A stretch of DNA of 64,000 nt from Asterias rubens. Taxonomy: Eukaryota > Echinodermata > Asteroidea > Forcipulatida > Asteriidae. Below are positions 12,055 through 23,421 of this stretch, one piece after another (position 1 is the stretch's first letter; every line of letters begins with the position of its first letter). The DNA lies in the NCBI RefSeq assembly GCF_902459465.1, contig NC_047062.1, forward strand, positions 6,450,501 through 6,514,500, written 5' to 3'. The position numbers were made by a program, and so were the translations under genes. The notes beneath the pieces are model-generated. The model was not told the origin of the DNA, searched no databases, and was given only the letters and a program-made list of their open reading frames with translations.

Positions 12055-12950
12055 CTGAAACGAGGAGAAGTAACAACAAACCAAAAATGAATTACTGTAT
12101 AATGTTAAGACATCCAATGTTTAATTCACCACTTGAAGAGATGTCAAGCTATAGCCGGAGTAGATGTCTGCTCCAGCATAGAGAAAATCAGTTTCTTTTG
12201 ATTGATAACTCACAGCATGGTTAACGGATGGATTTGTGCAAATATAATTTTTATTTTATGATCTTATCTTTGACACTTGACAGTCTCTCCCCCCCCCCTG
12301 ATGCACAAACATGAAACCCTTGCATATTGTGGTGATACTTGAATGCTAATTATCCTCCAACATATTGAACATGACATTTCTTTGGCTTTGCATTGACATT
12401 TTGTGCAAAACGTAGCAAGGCTTAAGTCCACGTAAGTGTTCAAAATAAACACACAGAACATTAATATTTTTCCTTGTCGTCTTGGATTAGTTTCTTATAT
12501 TCACATTCCATTAACATTCAACCATAAGCAAAGATGAGACCCAAGAACAAGAGACTTTAGCTACGTTTTAGACTATGGACTTGACTTTTTACAGCTTGCT
12601 ATGTAATCACACTCACTATCCTGTCTGTAATAGCTTTTTTCCGGTACATCTCAAATAAAAAAACACCCCCATAATTCCAAAAACTGTCTGAACTTCAAGA
12701 AAAATGAGTGGGCTAACCAGTTTGCAGCAGATGAGTTTAAAACATCCAAATGTCAAACAGACTCAAGGGCAAACAAAAACCTTACTGCATTGTGTGAATC
12801 TGCCTATGGATCGCATTGAATATGATGTCACCTTTCAAATATTTGCCCTACAAGCTGGTGTCTGCGAGCATGTGCGTGTGTGTGAGCGTATTTGAGCCGT
12901 AGAAATCTAACCGGGAATGCTGCGTGAAGACGCGCATACGGTTTGACCTA

Positions 12951-12962
12951 CAAGATGGCGAC
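12951..12962 (+). promoter_or_regulatory. YY1-type motif, possible promoter element
   Basis: CAAGATGGCGAC matches the YY1-type motif (AAGATGGCGGC) often found at animal transcription starts. It sits in a small CpG-containing patch (GACGCGCATACGG) about 0.9 kb upstream of the first AKT coding exon. It could mark an AKT start site or a short divergent transcript. Weak evidence. Confidence 0.25.
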
Positions 12963-13396
12963 TTTCATAGCATGAAAGGGGTTATTCAATACAGTCTACA
13001 TGGATCATTAAACCGTCAGACTGGAGTATTTCAAATCTTAGACCTAAATAGACGGAAAAGGGTTGACCATTATGTTAGAATTTCGGCGCGAAGGAGGAGG
13101 TGATGACAAATATGTTTTCATACAACACAGTTTTATTTACAAATACTTGATATTTACAATATTGATTCTTAGTTAGGTAAATCATACTAAACTTGAAATT
13201 TGAATGCTGGCTTGAATGTCGATAAATTTGTGTACACTGGTTAACAGGCTTGACCATCCGGCCATGACATGCCACTTAACACAATTACCTACTGAGGCAA
13301 AATAACGCACTTACTGCCCTGGCAGCTGCTATAAAGACTACTTATAACGCCTTAAAAACATAAACAAACCTCAGTGAAGCCAGTTGCAGTCCCAGT

Positions 13397-13461
13397 GTAC
13401 TCACTGTTGTTTTTCTGCCGCATCGCCCGTTTTTTTGACTTCTCATAATGCTCAACGCTTT
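13397..13461 (+). repeat. Fragment of the long foldback element
   Basis: The stretch from GTACTCACTGTTG through CTGCCGCATCGCCCG to TGCTCAACGCTT is essentially identical to the internal arm of the element at 13645-14523. It lacks the element's termini. Confidence 0.8.
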
Positions 13462-13644
13462 ATTTTGCACACACCAGGTGGAGGGAATTGCAGGCACTAC
13501 TGGTCATTTTTAAGTGTGAGGTGATAAGTTACCATGTGAAAACTCAATCAATCATGTACATTGGAAAGATTGATACAGGGAATCACGTCAGTGTACGGTG
13601 TATTGTTGTTCATAAATGTATGTTCATGGCAGGGTACATGGTCG

Positions 13645-14523
13645 ATTACTTCTAGAAATTATAAGGCTCCCCTGTGAGCCTTATAGGGTCTAATATTTTG
13701 GGCCTCCATAACGCTATATGTTTTTAAAATCGACCGTTAGCCACCAATAAGTGAAGTTTAATAATAATTCATAATTATGAATAATATTATTAATAATTTG
13801 GCGAGTGAAATTAAAAAACATCTTCAAAAAATGCAATTTTCTGCTCGGTACTCACTGTTGTTTTTCTGCCGCATCGCCCGTTTTTTTGACTTCTCATAAT
13901 GCTCAACGCTTTGATCACCAAGCGCTGAACCGCGAGTACCAGCCTATTGGATTGACGAACTGCCAAGCCGCGGCCGAGTTAGACTAAACCAGTCTGTGAA
14001 AGGGGTGTTACAAGGCATTGCGGCAGTGCGTGCAAGCTTTGAGTGAATGGCGGGTATTGTAAACGGACAGCACAATGCCTAGCAACACCGCTTTCACAGA
14101 ATGGTCTAGTCCGACTCGACCGCAGCTCGGCAGTTCGTCGTTCTAGTAGGCTGGAGCCCACGTGTACAGCGCTTGGTGACCCAAATTATAAAGCGTTGAG
14201 CATATTGAGAAGTCAAAAAACGGGCGATGCGGCAGAAAAACAACAGTGAGTACCGAGCAGAAAATTGCATTTTTTGAAGATGTTTTTGAATTTCACTCAA
14301 CAAAAAAAGGCAATGCAAGCATTATGAATATGTATATTTAGTGTGTGGGGAAAGTTTTGGTTGTGTAATACAAAGGAAACTTCACTTATTGGTGGCTAAC
14401 GATCGTAAAACTTTCATCTACCAACGATGATTTTTAAACGTATAGCATTAATTTAAAGAGGCCCAAAATATTAGACCCTGGGCCTATATAAGGCTCATGG
14501 GGAGCCTAGTTTCTAGAAGTAAT
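13645..14523. mobile_element. Long foldback transposable element, full palindrome
   Basis: An 879-bp near-complete palindrome. The left end ATTACTTCTAGAAATTATAA and right end TTTCTAGAAGTAAT are inverted. Matching arms continue inward through TTTTGGGCCTCC and GGCCCAAAATATTAGA, GCATCGCCCG and CGGGCGATGC, and AACTGCC and GGCAGTT, to a centre near 14050. The flanks carry a 5-bp GGTCG duplication (13640-13644 and 14524-14528). No transposase is encoded, so it is non-autonomous. Confidence 0.85.
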
Positions 14524-14528
14524 GGTCG

Positions 14529-14883
14529 ATTACTTCTAGAAACTATAAGGCTCCCCCGTGAGCCTTATAGGGGTCTAATATTTTGGGCCTCCTTAATGCT
14601 ATACGCTTTTCAAATCGGCATTGATAGGTGAAAGTTTTACGACCGTTAGTCAGCAATAACTGCAAAGTTTCTTTTGTACTACACTACCGGCGCACTATAA
14701 GTGTTCATATTATTATTATTATTATTAAAACATTCCCCACATACTCAATATACATTCATAATGCTTGCATTTCCTTTTGTTGAGTGAAATTAAAAAACAT
14801 AGTCAAAAAATGCTATTTTCTGCTCGGTACTCACTGTTGTTTTTCTGCCGCACCGGGGGAGCCTTATAGTTTCTAGAAGGAAT
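14529..14883. mobile_element. Deleted second copy of the foldback element
   Basis: Begins with the same ATTACTTCTAGAAAC terminus and follows the left arm as far as TTTTTCTGCCGCA, then jumps directly to the right terminus (GGGGGAGCCTTATAG, then TTTCTAGAAGGAAT). It is flanked by GGTCG at 14524-14528, shared with the first element, and again at 14884-14888. It contains an ATT triplet run near 14710. Confidence 0.85.
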
Positions 14884-15303
14884 GGTCGATCATCATTCAT
14901 GGCAAGATTAGATGTAGCAATTGCCAATATCAACACTGTACAAAACAATGTACGGTTCCCAATGTACATGATGTACAATACAATGAATTTGGAGAAAAGA
15001 CCAGCCATGACCTCAGTCTGTCACTGTTCTTTGCTAGGTCTAATATTGACTTTTTATGTGAAACTTACATTTGTACATGGTAATCTGTAACACGACTCAT
15101 AATTCACATGTGAGAGTTTGAACGACCCTTTTCACTTATTCGAGATCGTAGAATGTGACAGATACAATAGAATCAGCACGATTTTCAGTAACGAACGGCC
15201 ACAGTGTTACACCTGAGACCTCACACGGTGACCAGTTACGGGAAAACCACAGTCATGGACAGTCCCAATCGAATCATAAGACCACCCGGACTTTGTTACT
15301 TAC

Positions 15304-15365
15304 CACAGCTTCAAAGTTCGGTCCTCGTACAACACTTCCACGGTTTATGTTGATCTTCGAGACAT
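15304..15365 (-). other. Possible 5' UTR exon of AKT
   Basis: The minus strand ends in a strong donor (GAAGCTGTG|GTAAGTAAC at 15304/15303). The sequence before it has no sustained open frame (ATG TCT CGA AGA TCA ACA then TAA), so if it is an exon it is non-coding. It lies 3.2 kb upstream of the AKT coding exon, which has an acceptor needing such a partner. The exon start is not defined. Confidence 0.25.
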
Positions 15366-16240
15366 GAAATGACTCTTTAAAGCTACAGTACACCAAAAAT
15401 CAGCTAACCTTTCCACTGAAATAACTTACTTTCGAAGGCTGCCAGAGCCCTTGTTTGTTAAGATTCCTTCCGCTCTTAAACTCTTCCTTGTTGACGATTT
15501 GCACATGAATGACGTCACTTACGGGGAGCTATTGCGTTTTAATGGCTGGATCAGTGGTTCCATGTATATTCGTTTGTGTACACAGTCTTTTACCGAGTAC
15601 CAGTGACTCCTGCTGACGGGAAAACCTAGGTTTGGGTGCTGGGCATGATGGGTGTGCAGTCTGCGCGAATGGGCCGGTGCGTGGGTTCCACGTTATGTTT
15701 TTCTCTTCACTATATTAGCATAATTTATATACGTTGCAAAAAACATTAATATTACTCTAGAAAGAGTTAGTATGACAAGATAGATTAATTTGACGCAAAC
15801 AAATAATTCATTGCATAAATTGTAGACCTATTTTTGCTGAGAGTAAGGCTCCAGCCAGAAAGAAAAGTAATTGAATACATTAAAAAAAAGGCTTAAATTA
15901 AAATCCGAAATAAACCGAGGCGCATTAGAATATATCATGTTGTTCACCTTTTATTTGTAATAGCTTTTAGCTCAATATGAATGTGTTTTTCTCTTATGGT
16001 TTTACGCTGGGATTCCTCCACTTGTATTTGCCAAAACACATGAGGGCGCTATGCTGCTCTGGTAGAATCCTAAGAGAGGTCTCAGTAATTCGCTAAACTC
16101 TCGGGTGAGAATTTCCTGAATTCCGGGTCCCATGGCCGGGGGAAGGGGGCTGACCCATTTCTAGGTCAGCTCGGAAGTGTTTTTTAGAAATTTGATTTGA
16201 CTGACTCGGATTGCGTAAGTTTGACCCAATTTTGGATTGT
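15366..16240. other. Intergenic, no gene recognised
   Basis: No convincing ORF or splice pair was seen. The stretch 15600-15700 is somewhat GC-richer (GGGCCGGTGCGTGGG) and would fit a promoter upstream of the candidate AKT 5' exon. The inverted phrase GCTGACCCATTTCTAGGTCAGC in two halves at 16148-16169 recurs in variant form near 28535 and 28618. Confidence 0.4.
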
Positions 16241-16245
16241 TGTGG

Positions 16246-16400
16246 CAGGAGATTCGGTTCCCTCATGGAGCAATTAACTACTTTGCTCCATGGTTCCCCG
16301 GAAATTATGTCCCCCCCCCCCCCCATATGGCAAATTGTGTACAAAATTCATCTGATAGCGCCCTCTTTTGAATCTTCCTCCTCTAGCCCGAATCTCCGGC
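16246..16400 (+). repeat. Dispersed repeat R2 (GATAGCGCCCTCTTTTGAATC family)
   Basis: Contains GGCAGGAGATTCGG, a poly-C run, ATGGCAAATTGTGTACAAA, then GATAGCGCCCTCTTTTGAAT and CTCCGGCGGACAG. Related copies lie at 16742-16860, 17600-17660 and 29313-29475. Non-coding. Confidence 0.75.
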
Positions 16401-16741
16401 GGACAGAGCACTCCCCGTGCGTATACTCTCCTGACCCGGGCGTTTTCGAGTTTATACATTCGTGGATGAATCTCCATATATAAAATATCCTATCTCTAAG
16501 AAAAAAGGAAGAAAGGATTTCTGGAAATCATAAACATTTCAATGCATCTCTTTATATGTTAAATGTTTATAACTGTATCGCTGTAAAACACGACTAGCTT
16601 TTACAGCTAAGTTGTTTAGAAAAATACAGAATGATAGGCCTACAGCCTATGAGGACAAAATAATGGATTGCACAAGTTCGAAACGAACAATTTTCTCTGA
16701 ACAAAAATATTTGAACCCATTGTGTTCAATTGCCGTTATGG

Positions 16742-16860
16742 CTGAAGATTCTGTCCCCCAGAGATTCGGTCCCCATATATGGCAAACTGTGTACGAACTT
16801 CTTCTGATAGCGCCCTCTTTTGAATCATCCTCGTCCAGCCAATGTTAATTTGAGTCTCCG
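16742..16860 (+). repeat. Dispersed repeat R2, second copy
   Basis: Shares GAGATTCGGTCCCC, ATATGGCAAACTGTGTACGA, GATAGCGCCCTCTTTTGAAT and CTCCGGTGGACAG with the copy at 16246-16400. Confidence 0.75.
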
Positions 16861-16964
16861 GTGGACAGACAGAAGTTTCCCAAGAACATTATTTGAAACA
16901 CGCCATCTATAGCTTAAGCAGGTCATACATGCATAAGTATAACATCCCAGTGAGAAGACTCGGC

Positions 16965-17245
16965 CCCGTCTTTATCCGCAAGGATAAGGACAGGTATATT
17001 GCTTTTCAGAAGCAGTGATTTCATTGGATACAATCATTTCATTAGACAAAAGTAACGTGCAGTGACGTTAGCTTTCTGTATCTGTGTTTCGATTGGTCCA
17101 AAGTGACGTTCGGCAGCTGCATAAAAATGAATCTAGGTGAAAGGTGCAAATGGACGAGATTGACATAGGCTAGAGGCAACTCTCTCCTCCCTGGCGTATT
17201 CACGAGCCCTTAAGTGTGACGTCAGATGTTCAGGCATACCCAGTG
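16965..17245 (+). repeat. Local duplication, unit 1
   Basis: Carries GGATAAGGACAGGTAT, ATTTCATTGGATACAATC, CTGTGTTTCGATTGGTC and, at its end, ATTCACGAGCCC then GTGTGACGTCAGATGTTCAG. The first part is matched at 17690-17840 and the second at 18272-18330, so a local segment was copied and separated by later insertions. Confidence 0.65.
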
Positions 17246-17599
17246 AGAATAAAGTCAACGCATAAATTAAAGTTTTTAAGGTCGTGACTTATATTTGAAG
17301 TGTTTAAAATGGTTGAATGCTGTGCCCCGGTGGTTTTTGGTTTTCAACTTGGAACATAATATTGGTACACTTGCCGTAGCTTAAAAATACTATTATTTGA
17401 CCGACAATTGCGTCGAGCCCATTGTCCAAGATGGAGTAGGCTATGTAGTTATTGATTCAAATTTGTTCGCTTCAACTCTTGGTAGTTCAACCGTTATAAG
17501 TAACCCCTCAACTTCCACCCCCCCTAAAAAAAAAAACGAGAAAAAGAGAGGGAAAAAAACGAACCCGAAGACACCCCTGCGAAGTGTGTCAACTGTGGA

Positions 17600-17840
17600 C
17601 AACTGTGAACAAACTTCTTCTGATAGCGCCCTCTTTTTCATCAACCTCCTTTCCACGTTAACTTATGGTCGACCTTAGACTGGGCCCCTGTTTTTATCTG
17701 CTAAGGATAAAGACAGGTACCTGCTACTCAGATCTAGTGATTCCATTTGACACAATAATATCATTGGATAAATTAATGCAGTGACTAAAAACTACTGTAG
17801 CTGTGTTTGTTTTGATTGGTCTGATGTCACATCGGACGAC
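17600..17840 (+). repeat. R2 fragment plus local duplication, unit 2
   Basis: Starts with GTGAACAAACTTCTTCTGAT then AGCGCCCTCTTTTTCATC (R2), followed by CTAAGGATAAAGACAGGTAC and TTTTGATTGGTCTGATGTC, which match unit 1 at 16965-17125. Confidence 0.6.
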
Positions 17841-17917
17841 CAATCAAAAGACAGTTATGTATAGCTTCGGTCGTCTGCTGTGTGTCCACGTGTGTGTTAT
17901 TTATATGTACATACAGT

Positions 17918-18168
17918 GGGTGCGTTCTATTAGCTTCCCTGTGTCGACCCCGGTCTGCCCGGTACGTTCGAATAGCTTTGACGTCATTCCAGGGGCTCAC
18001 CCGGGTCAGCCCACAGTGCCCTGCTTGTGGAGTGGGTTACTTGGGGGTGACCCGATGTGCATGCCGTTACCACGTGAGGGCGAGTGTGATCGTCCGATTA
18101 GCTCTTGTCTGTGGCTCACCCGAGTGAGCACCGCGGGGTAGACCCAGGGAAGCTAATCGAACGCACCC
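17918..18168. mobile_element. 251-bp MITE with inverted GGGTGCGTTCGATTAGC ends
   Basis: The left end GGGTGCGTTCTATTAGCTTC and the right end GAAGCTAATCGAACGCACCC are inverted repeats of about 24 bp with one mismatch. The interior is GC-rich, with CCGATTAGCTC and several GGCTCACCCG words. No ORF makes sense as a protein. No target duplication is evident. Confidence 0.8.
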
Positions 18169-18271
18169 TTAATGTGGATGTACTTGCATGTAGTGTTGGT
18201 GTAGATATAATTGTGCGTATCTCTATTTGAAATGAATGTAGGTCAAGGTGAATGTGCACGCCGGTTTTGAG

Positions 18272-18330
18272 GCCGGTCTCTGGCGTTATTCACGAGCCTC
18301 GAAGTGTGACGTCAGATGTTCAGGCTGGGT
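18272..18330 (+). repeat. Local duplication, unit 3
   Basis: GGCGTTATTCACGAGCC followed by GTGTGACGTCAGATGTTCAG repeats the end of unit 1 at 17187-17245. It contains the CRE-like palindrome TGACGTCA. Confidence 0.65.
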
Positions 18331-18830
18331 CGACAGAATCCCGGGAGAAGAGATTTCCCGAAATACGGAAAGGGTCACAATTTTAAGTACAGAGGGCGTA
18401 CCGAGGGTTTCTATTGGTGCACCACACTAAATAACTTTCCACAGCAACCAATGCTAAATTCTTAATTAATTTCAAAAATACTCAACAATTTCTTTAAGTC
18501 TCACAGCCTCTTAAAAATGTACCAAATAGGCCAGACGTTTGGAGTTTTTGATAACTACCACAGGAAACACCCCAAGTTGCTTTTTCTCCAGCCGACTTTA
18601 CTGCCTTCGTGAGGCATTCCCACAAATTTTAGGCAAAACAGGGGCCAACTTTAAAGATTTCATTTACTAATTTACTAATTTTTATATTCTTATAATTATA
18701 CAAACTATTAATTGCATAAAATTTCATTATTCAAAAGATTTTGAGGGCCTACACAATATTGTTCATGTCTTAGTGTGGTGCCCCCATATTGGCAGTGTCC
18801 GAAATTGCGGCAAGCCCGGTTTAGGCCTGG

Positions 18831-19023
18831 TTCATACTTCCTGCGAATGCGAATGCGGGGTGAATTTGACGTGAATTTGACGTCACAACCCTCCTTTCGC
18901 ACCGATATTCGCAAGTGAGTTGAGCAGGGGGAGGCCCAATGCAACCCTTGCGAGATATTCGTTGCGAAATATTGTGACGTAAAAATTCGCTGCGCATGGG
19001 CAGTTGCTGGAAGTATGAACCGA
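18831..19023. mobile_element. Harbinger-like MITE, GGTTCATACTTCC ends
   Basis: Left end TTTAGGCCTGGTTCATACTT and right end AAGTATGAACCGAG are inverted. The interior has repeated CGAATGCG and GAATTTGACGT words. A relative lies at 39000-39145. A flanking TTA/TAA trinucleotide would fit a PIF/Harbinger origin, but this is inference from the ends only. Confidence 0.6.
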
Positions 19024-19029
19024 GTAGTT

Positions 19030-20850
19030 TACGTCTATGGCTGGATCGACGCACTATCATGCGATGGAACGTGGCTATCTTTATTATTTTATTTGTGCTT
19101 TATTTATAACGGGTAAAACAAAGCTCAGCATGAAAGCTGTGTTCCCCTATAGCCCAGTCAATAAAAAAACACAGCCACAGCTGAGCCTCCAGTTCGCTGG
19201 ATGCGGCGCCTAAAACACTGACCCAGTATTGCAGCGATTCGTCTGTAATAAAAAAAAGATTTAAGAGAACTGAGCTGTCATATTGAAAAACAATAAATTT
19301 AATAATTATGTTTAACAATTACGAGAATAAAGTTTTGTGTTGGATCTTATTATGTGGCGACTACAGTCTTTAGACATTACTGCAGTTCCAAACAATATTT
19401 CATAATAACATAAATTTATGAGCCATGTTTATGATTTATCAGTATCAGTTACAATGAAAAGATATTACTAAAAAAAAAGAAAAAAAAAGACAAAAAAGGG
19501 GATCACAACAGTCATGTTCGCAGTAAACTGGGGGCAGGGGTGGGAGCCCATCAACCTGGTTTCATATACCAAAACTACACCCCAGTTTAACCTTTGCCCT
19601 CGCGTGCCGCGGCTCTACCCCCACCTTCACCCATAACGTGTGAATGAAACGTGCACATCCAAAGAGGAAAGACATTCGAAAACCAGAGTGCAAAGTTATC
19701 ACGTCAAAACGTATAGCAATTGGGGCCCATGAAGGGAAAGTTTATAACTTAAAAGTATCGCGCCTGGGTAAGACTAACCAGTTTACCAAACCAACCATTT
19801 CTGAACTGTCATTTCATTATATTGTTATTAACTAAACATCCATCAATTTATAAACTCAATGGACCAGTCCCCGTACAATTACAAGCCTGTAGGTTTTTTC
19901 CCCTGTGCCCTCCACTTTTCACCCAATGTACCTAAGGAATGTAAGTTTTAAGATCATCTATTGTGATATTTGAAAAATAAACAAACATGAAACTGTAACC
20001 TCGTTTGGGTACGAGATCAAATCTTATTTCAAAAGTAAAGTGGGGAAAAATAGTTCAAGGAGGTCGCCGTGTTCACGCTGTAAACCATATTTGTGCGAGT
20101 CTCGAGGGGACTAATTATATTATTTTGTTTCAGTATTTGAAGTAACTCCTTGAGCATCCACGCGTGTTTGTTGAAACATTTGGTGTCCAGACTAAGAATT
20201 ATGAGAAGCTGATGACATGAGGCAATCGATGACACGCCAGACCGACCCATTCGGTGACCGTATCGGCACGGTCTTGCATCACGGAGCCTACGGTATGCAG
20301 TATAAAACATCATGTTTGGATAACAAGCACTTTTGTCTTGTTTCACTGCAACACTGAAGGCATAAAATTAATTTTGTGAATAAACCAAAAGGGGTTCTTA
20401 TTATAAATGCACATAGGCTTATCATGGTAAAAATTATAGATGTGTTTATTTATACACAACTAAAGCGTTGTCAGTATACTTGTTATTTCATATAGCTGAA
20501 TATCTTTCTCAAGACATCTCCGACTGACTCAGTGTGCCAAAGTGAACACACTCATAATACACTACAACTTGGTTTAGGTAAATTTTCTTTATAACACCCA
20601 AACCAAAAGTGCACTCCCATAGGGTCCGCCTTACCTCAATAACCCCTATACATGATCACACGTTCTGGCTTTTTTAATCTCTGTGAATAATTATCCGTAA
20701 CACTAAATATGTTTTTTTCTGAAAATTGAAACTCTTTGGTGGTGAATACTGCATTCCCTTCATTTCGAGCCATTAATTGCCGTGTAAACCTCGAAATTGG
20801 CCGCTATCTTGTCCTGAGCAAAGTTTTTTTACCAACAGGTCAGTGATGAC
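19030..20850. other. Intergenic, no gene recognised
   Basis: AT-rich sequence with a weak inverted pair AAACTGGGGG/CCCCAGTTT (19525-19590) and an A-rich run at 19470-19500. Open frames here are short, lack family motifs and lack matched splice sites. Confidence 0.45.
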
Positions 20851-20921
20851 TAAATATTATGTACAATAAAGACAGTTTTAAATAAAGAGACACTTCTTCA
20901 TTTTAAAACATTCGAACAATG
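20851..20921 (+). repeat. Dispersed 70-bp repeat
   Basis: TTTTAAATAAAGAGACACTT then AAAACATTCGAACAAT is repeated at 24663-24734 with few differences. Its nature is unknown. Confidence 0.65.
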
Positions 20922-21350
20922 AACAACGACAAAATAAGTCATGAAATTTAAGGGGATCTTCTGCAATTTCTTATGCAAACCTCGTGTAAGGGAGTTTGCT
21001 GTCCGGTACGGGTTAGGGGTGCCTGTGAACTCAAAACGAGGCTTGAATGAAAACTATAGTTTGGTATTATTTTTGACTTTGTATAATTACGGAATGAGAA
21101 CTTTAGGGAATTACACAAAGGTGGCAGAATCAAGATAAAGGGCAGCCTATTCATATATTCGGAGTGTCCATATATTGATTATTCATTGTCAGTTTATGTA
21201 CTGACAGTTTATAAGCCGACAATGCCAAACATTGATCCATCATCCGAACAGGAAACCCATTGAATCGGGTACGTTTCTTATGATAAATGTTTATAATCAA
21301 TGTGATTGTGTATTCATACATCAAAAATGTACGTTGCATAATTCCTTTAA

Positions 21351-22314
21351 AGTCACCTGGAAATAAATTTTTAAAAAATCTTCAAACATTACAGTATATT
21401 ATGTTCATGAACAATAAAATTATTTTTTTACTAATTGTTTGTAACGATTTATATATTTTTTGAAATAGATAAAGTTGTTTGGGGGATGACTCCGCCTACC
21501 CCTTTGATGACGTCAATCGAGGCAGACTTTGCCTCGATCGAACATCAACACACGTACGTACAAGTACATGCAAGTCCTAGTCGTGAGTTCGAAAAAGCTT
21601 TTTTTTCTTGCATTTTTTCCGGCAATGTCGACCAGGTGTATTGCTGCTGGATCCAGCAAAACAAACAAAGATGGGGTCAGTTTGCAAAGTGGTCCGGTCC
21701 GACGTATTTTCCTGCGCTGTGCAGCAAACACTTCGAGCCGTCGAGCTTCGAGAATCCGGAATACACCACACATTTTGACATGAAGAGAAAAGTTCTTTTC
21801 TAAAACATGACGTTATCCCAACAATGTTTCCAGCTAGTGGGAAGTCGAAGAAGGTACCTGAAAGACGTGACGAACCAAAAGGAGCATTTGCCTGACGTGA
21901 ACAAATCAGGCTTTGTTTCAACTTTGAGGGCATATTTTTAGATTGCGCCAAACGTTACTATCTTGTGTTGGCACTGCACGCGATTCACCGTGCTGGGTAA
22001 TCTGAGTGGATGGACCGTCCGCACAGCAGCCATACAGTGCATGCCGTCTGCTCCGTGTCCGTAGTTCTGTACGTAGGCATCATAGCGATCAGGTATCCAG
22101 ACGTGTCAGACCACTCATTTTCTCTGCAAATATCGTGCCTCGATTGACGTCACGAACAGCGCCCTCTCTGGTCGGGCCTACTTTTAAATTTGTAAATAAA
22201 ATGGAAACTAATTTTTACGAACTTTAGTTAACTGTTTATTCATATTCCACTCATCAAAACACATAGTTTAGTGACAAAAGCTTTATTTTGACAAAATACC
22301 ACTTCCAGGTGACT
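21351..22314. mobile_element. TTAA-flanked element carrying a THAP-domain remnant
   Basis: Left TTAA|AGTCACCTGGAA (21347-21362) and right TTCCAGGTGACT|TTAA (22303-22318) form inverted ends with a TTAA target duplication, giving a 964-bp element. Inside lie a decayed THAP zinc-finger coding segment (21600-21900) and an inner perfect inverted repeat TGACGTCAATCGAGGCA (21508-21524) versus its complement (22136-22152). The right TTAA is shared with the adjoining family A MITE. This looks like a degenerate DNA transposon or a derivative that captured a THAP exon. Confidence 0.65.
21600..21900 (+). pseudogene. Broken THAP-type zinc-finger domain
   Basis: One frame (ATG at about 21628) reads MSTRCIAAGSSKTNKDGVSL, the usual start of a THAP domain, but with serine where the second zinc cysteine is expected. 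After it about 30 residues of the domain are missing. The distal THAP pattern WSGPTYFPALCSKHFEPSSF with its C-x2-H pair continues in another frame. A third frame resumes KHDVIPTMFPASGKSKK, as is common just after THAP domains. So there are two frame changes plus an internal deletion. THAP domains bind DNA and occur in P-element transposases and in THAP-family regulators. Confidence 0.7.
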
Positions 22315-22318
22315 TTAA

Positions 22319-22758
22319 AGGCATTGGACACTATTGGTAACTACTTAAAATAATTGTTAGCATAACAGCTTATTAGCTTGTTAGCACGAGCAATGGGGGT
22401 TTTGTAGTATAAAACATTATAAGAAAAGACTCCCTTTGTGTGCTTTTAGATGAATAATAAATTGCTTTTTAGGCCTAAGTCTTTAGTTTGTGTGAGAAGT
22501 TACTTCTTTCTTATGTTTTTGAGAAATAGGTAACTTCTCACTCAAACTAAAGACTTCAGGCCTATGCAAAGCATGTTATTATTCAACTCAAAGCACACAA
22601 AGTCATGCAACGGCAAGGGTGTTTTTTCTTTCAATATTCTCTTGAAAAAAATCGATGACCAGTTGAGCCCAAATTTTCACTTTTTTTATTTTTTTTTTGG
22701 CATATACATTAGGACACACCATACTGGTCTTTGTACAAATGTGGCCAGTGCCTTTAAA
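22319..22758 (-). mobile_element. TTAA-targeting MITE, family A
   Basis: Starts directly at the TTAA that closes the preceding element (AGGCATTGGACACTATTGG) and ends CCAGTGCC|TTTAA. Internally there is a strong hairpin: AGGCCTAAGTCTTTAGTTTG against CAAACTAAAGACTTCAGGCC (22472-22563). Non-coding. Confidence 0.8.
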
Positions 22759-23067
22759 TTCAGAGAGCGGCTGATGTTCATGGTAATGTCTTTATCAAAA
22801 CCATCAAACAAAACTGTCATGACTTCCGAGAAAGAGACAAAAATGTCCTTCCATAAATTCGATGAAAATTTGTTTTGGATTAGAAGCAAAGAGAGATAAC
22901 GACCTTGCCCGATACGGTTAAAGAGATGTTTCCGATTCAAAGCTTTTTGAGCACTCAAATCGGCCAAGCACAATTGCTTGTAATAACAAAAACAGGTGTG
23001 GATAATATAGACGGTTGTTTTAAATTGTATTGGACTGACACTGCTTTCAATCTAATAAGATTCTTAA

Positions 23068-23421
23068 CGGCACTGGACACCTTTGATAATAATTGTCAAA
23101 GACCAGTATTCTCACTTGGTGTATACCAACGTATTCATAAAATAACAAATCTGTGAAGACTTTATCTCAATTGGTCATCGAAGCAGTAACGACAGAAAAG
23201 TATCATCAGCACTAACATGTGTGCTTTCAGATGCACAAGAAAGACTTCAGGCCTGAAGTCTTTTAATATATGAGTGAGACAAAAACTATTTCCCCAAAAA
23301 TCGTTTAATACTTCAGAGGTATCACAATGTTTTATACTATTAAACAGCTATTCCTTGCTCGTTTCAAAGTAAGTTTTTGTGCTAACAATTATTTTGAGTA
23401 TAATTACTATATCCGGTGCCT
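23068..23421 (+). mobile_element. TTAA-targeting MITE, family A
   Basis: Ends CGGCACTGGACACC and TATCCGGTGCC flanked by TTAA on both sides. Internal ATTGTCAAAGACCAGT, GACTTCAGGCCTGAAGTC palindrome and AATTATTTTGAGTA are family A words. Confidence 0.8.

Noticed and set aside
17803-18141. 112-codon frame
   Set aside because: Mostly the GC-rich interior of the MITE at 17918-18168; two overlapping frames are open there for compositional reasons.
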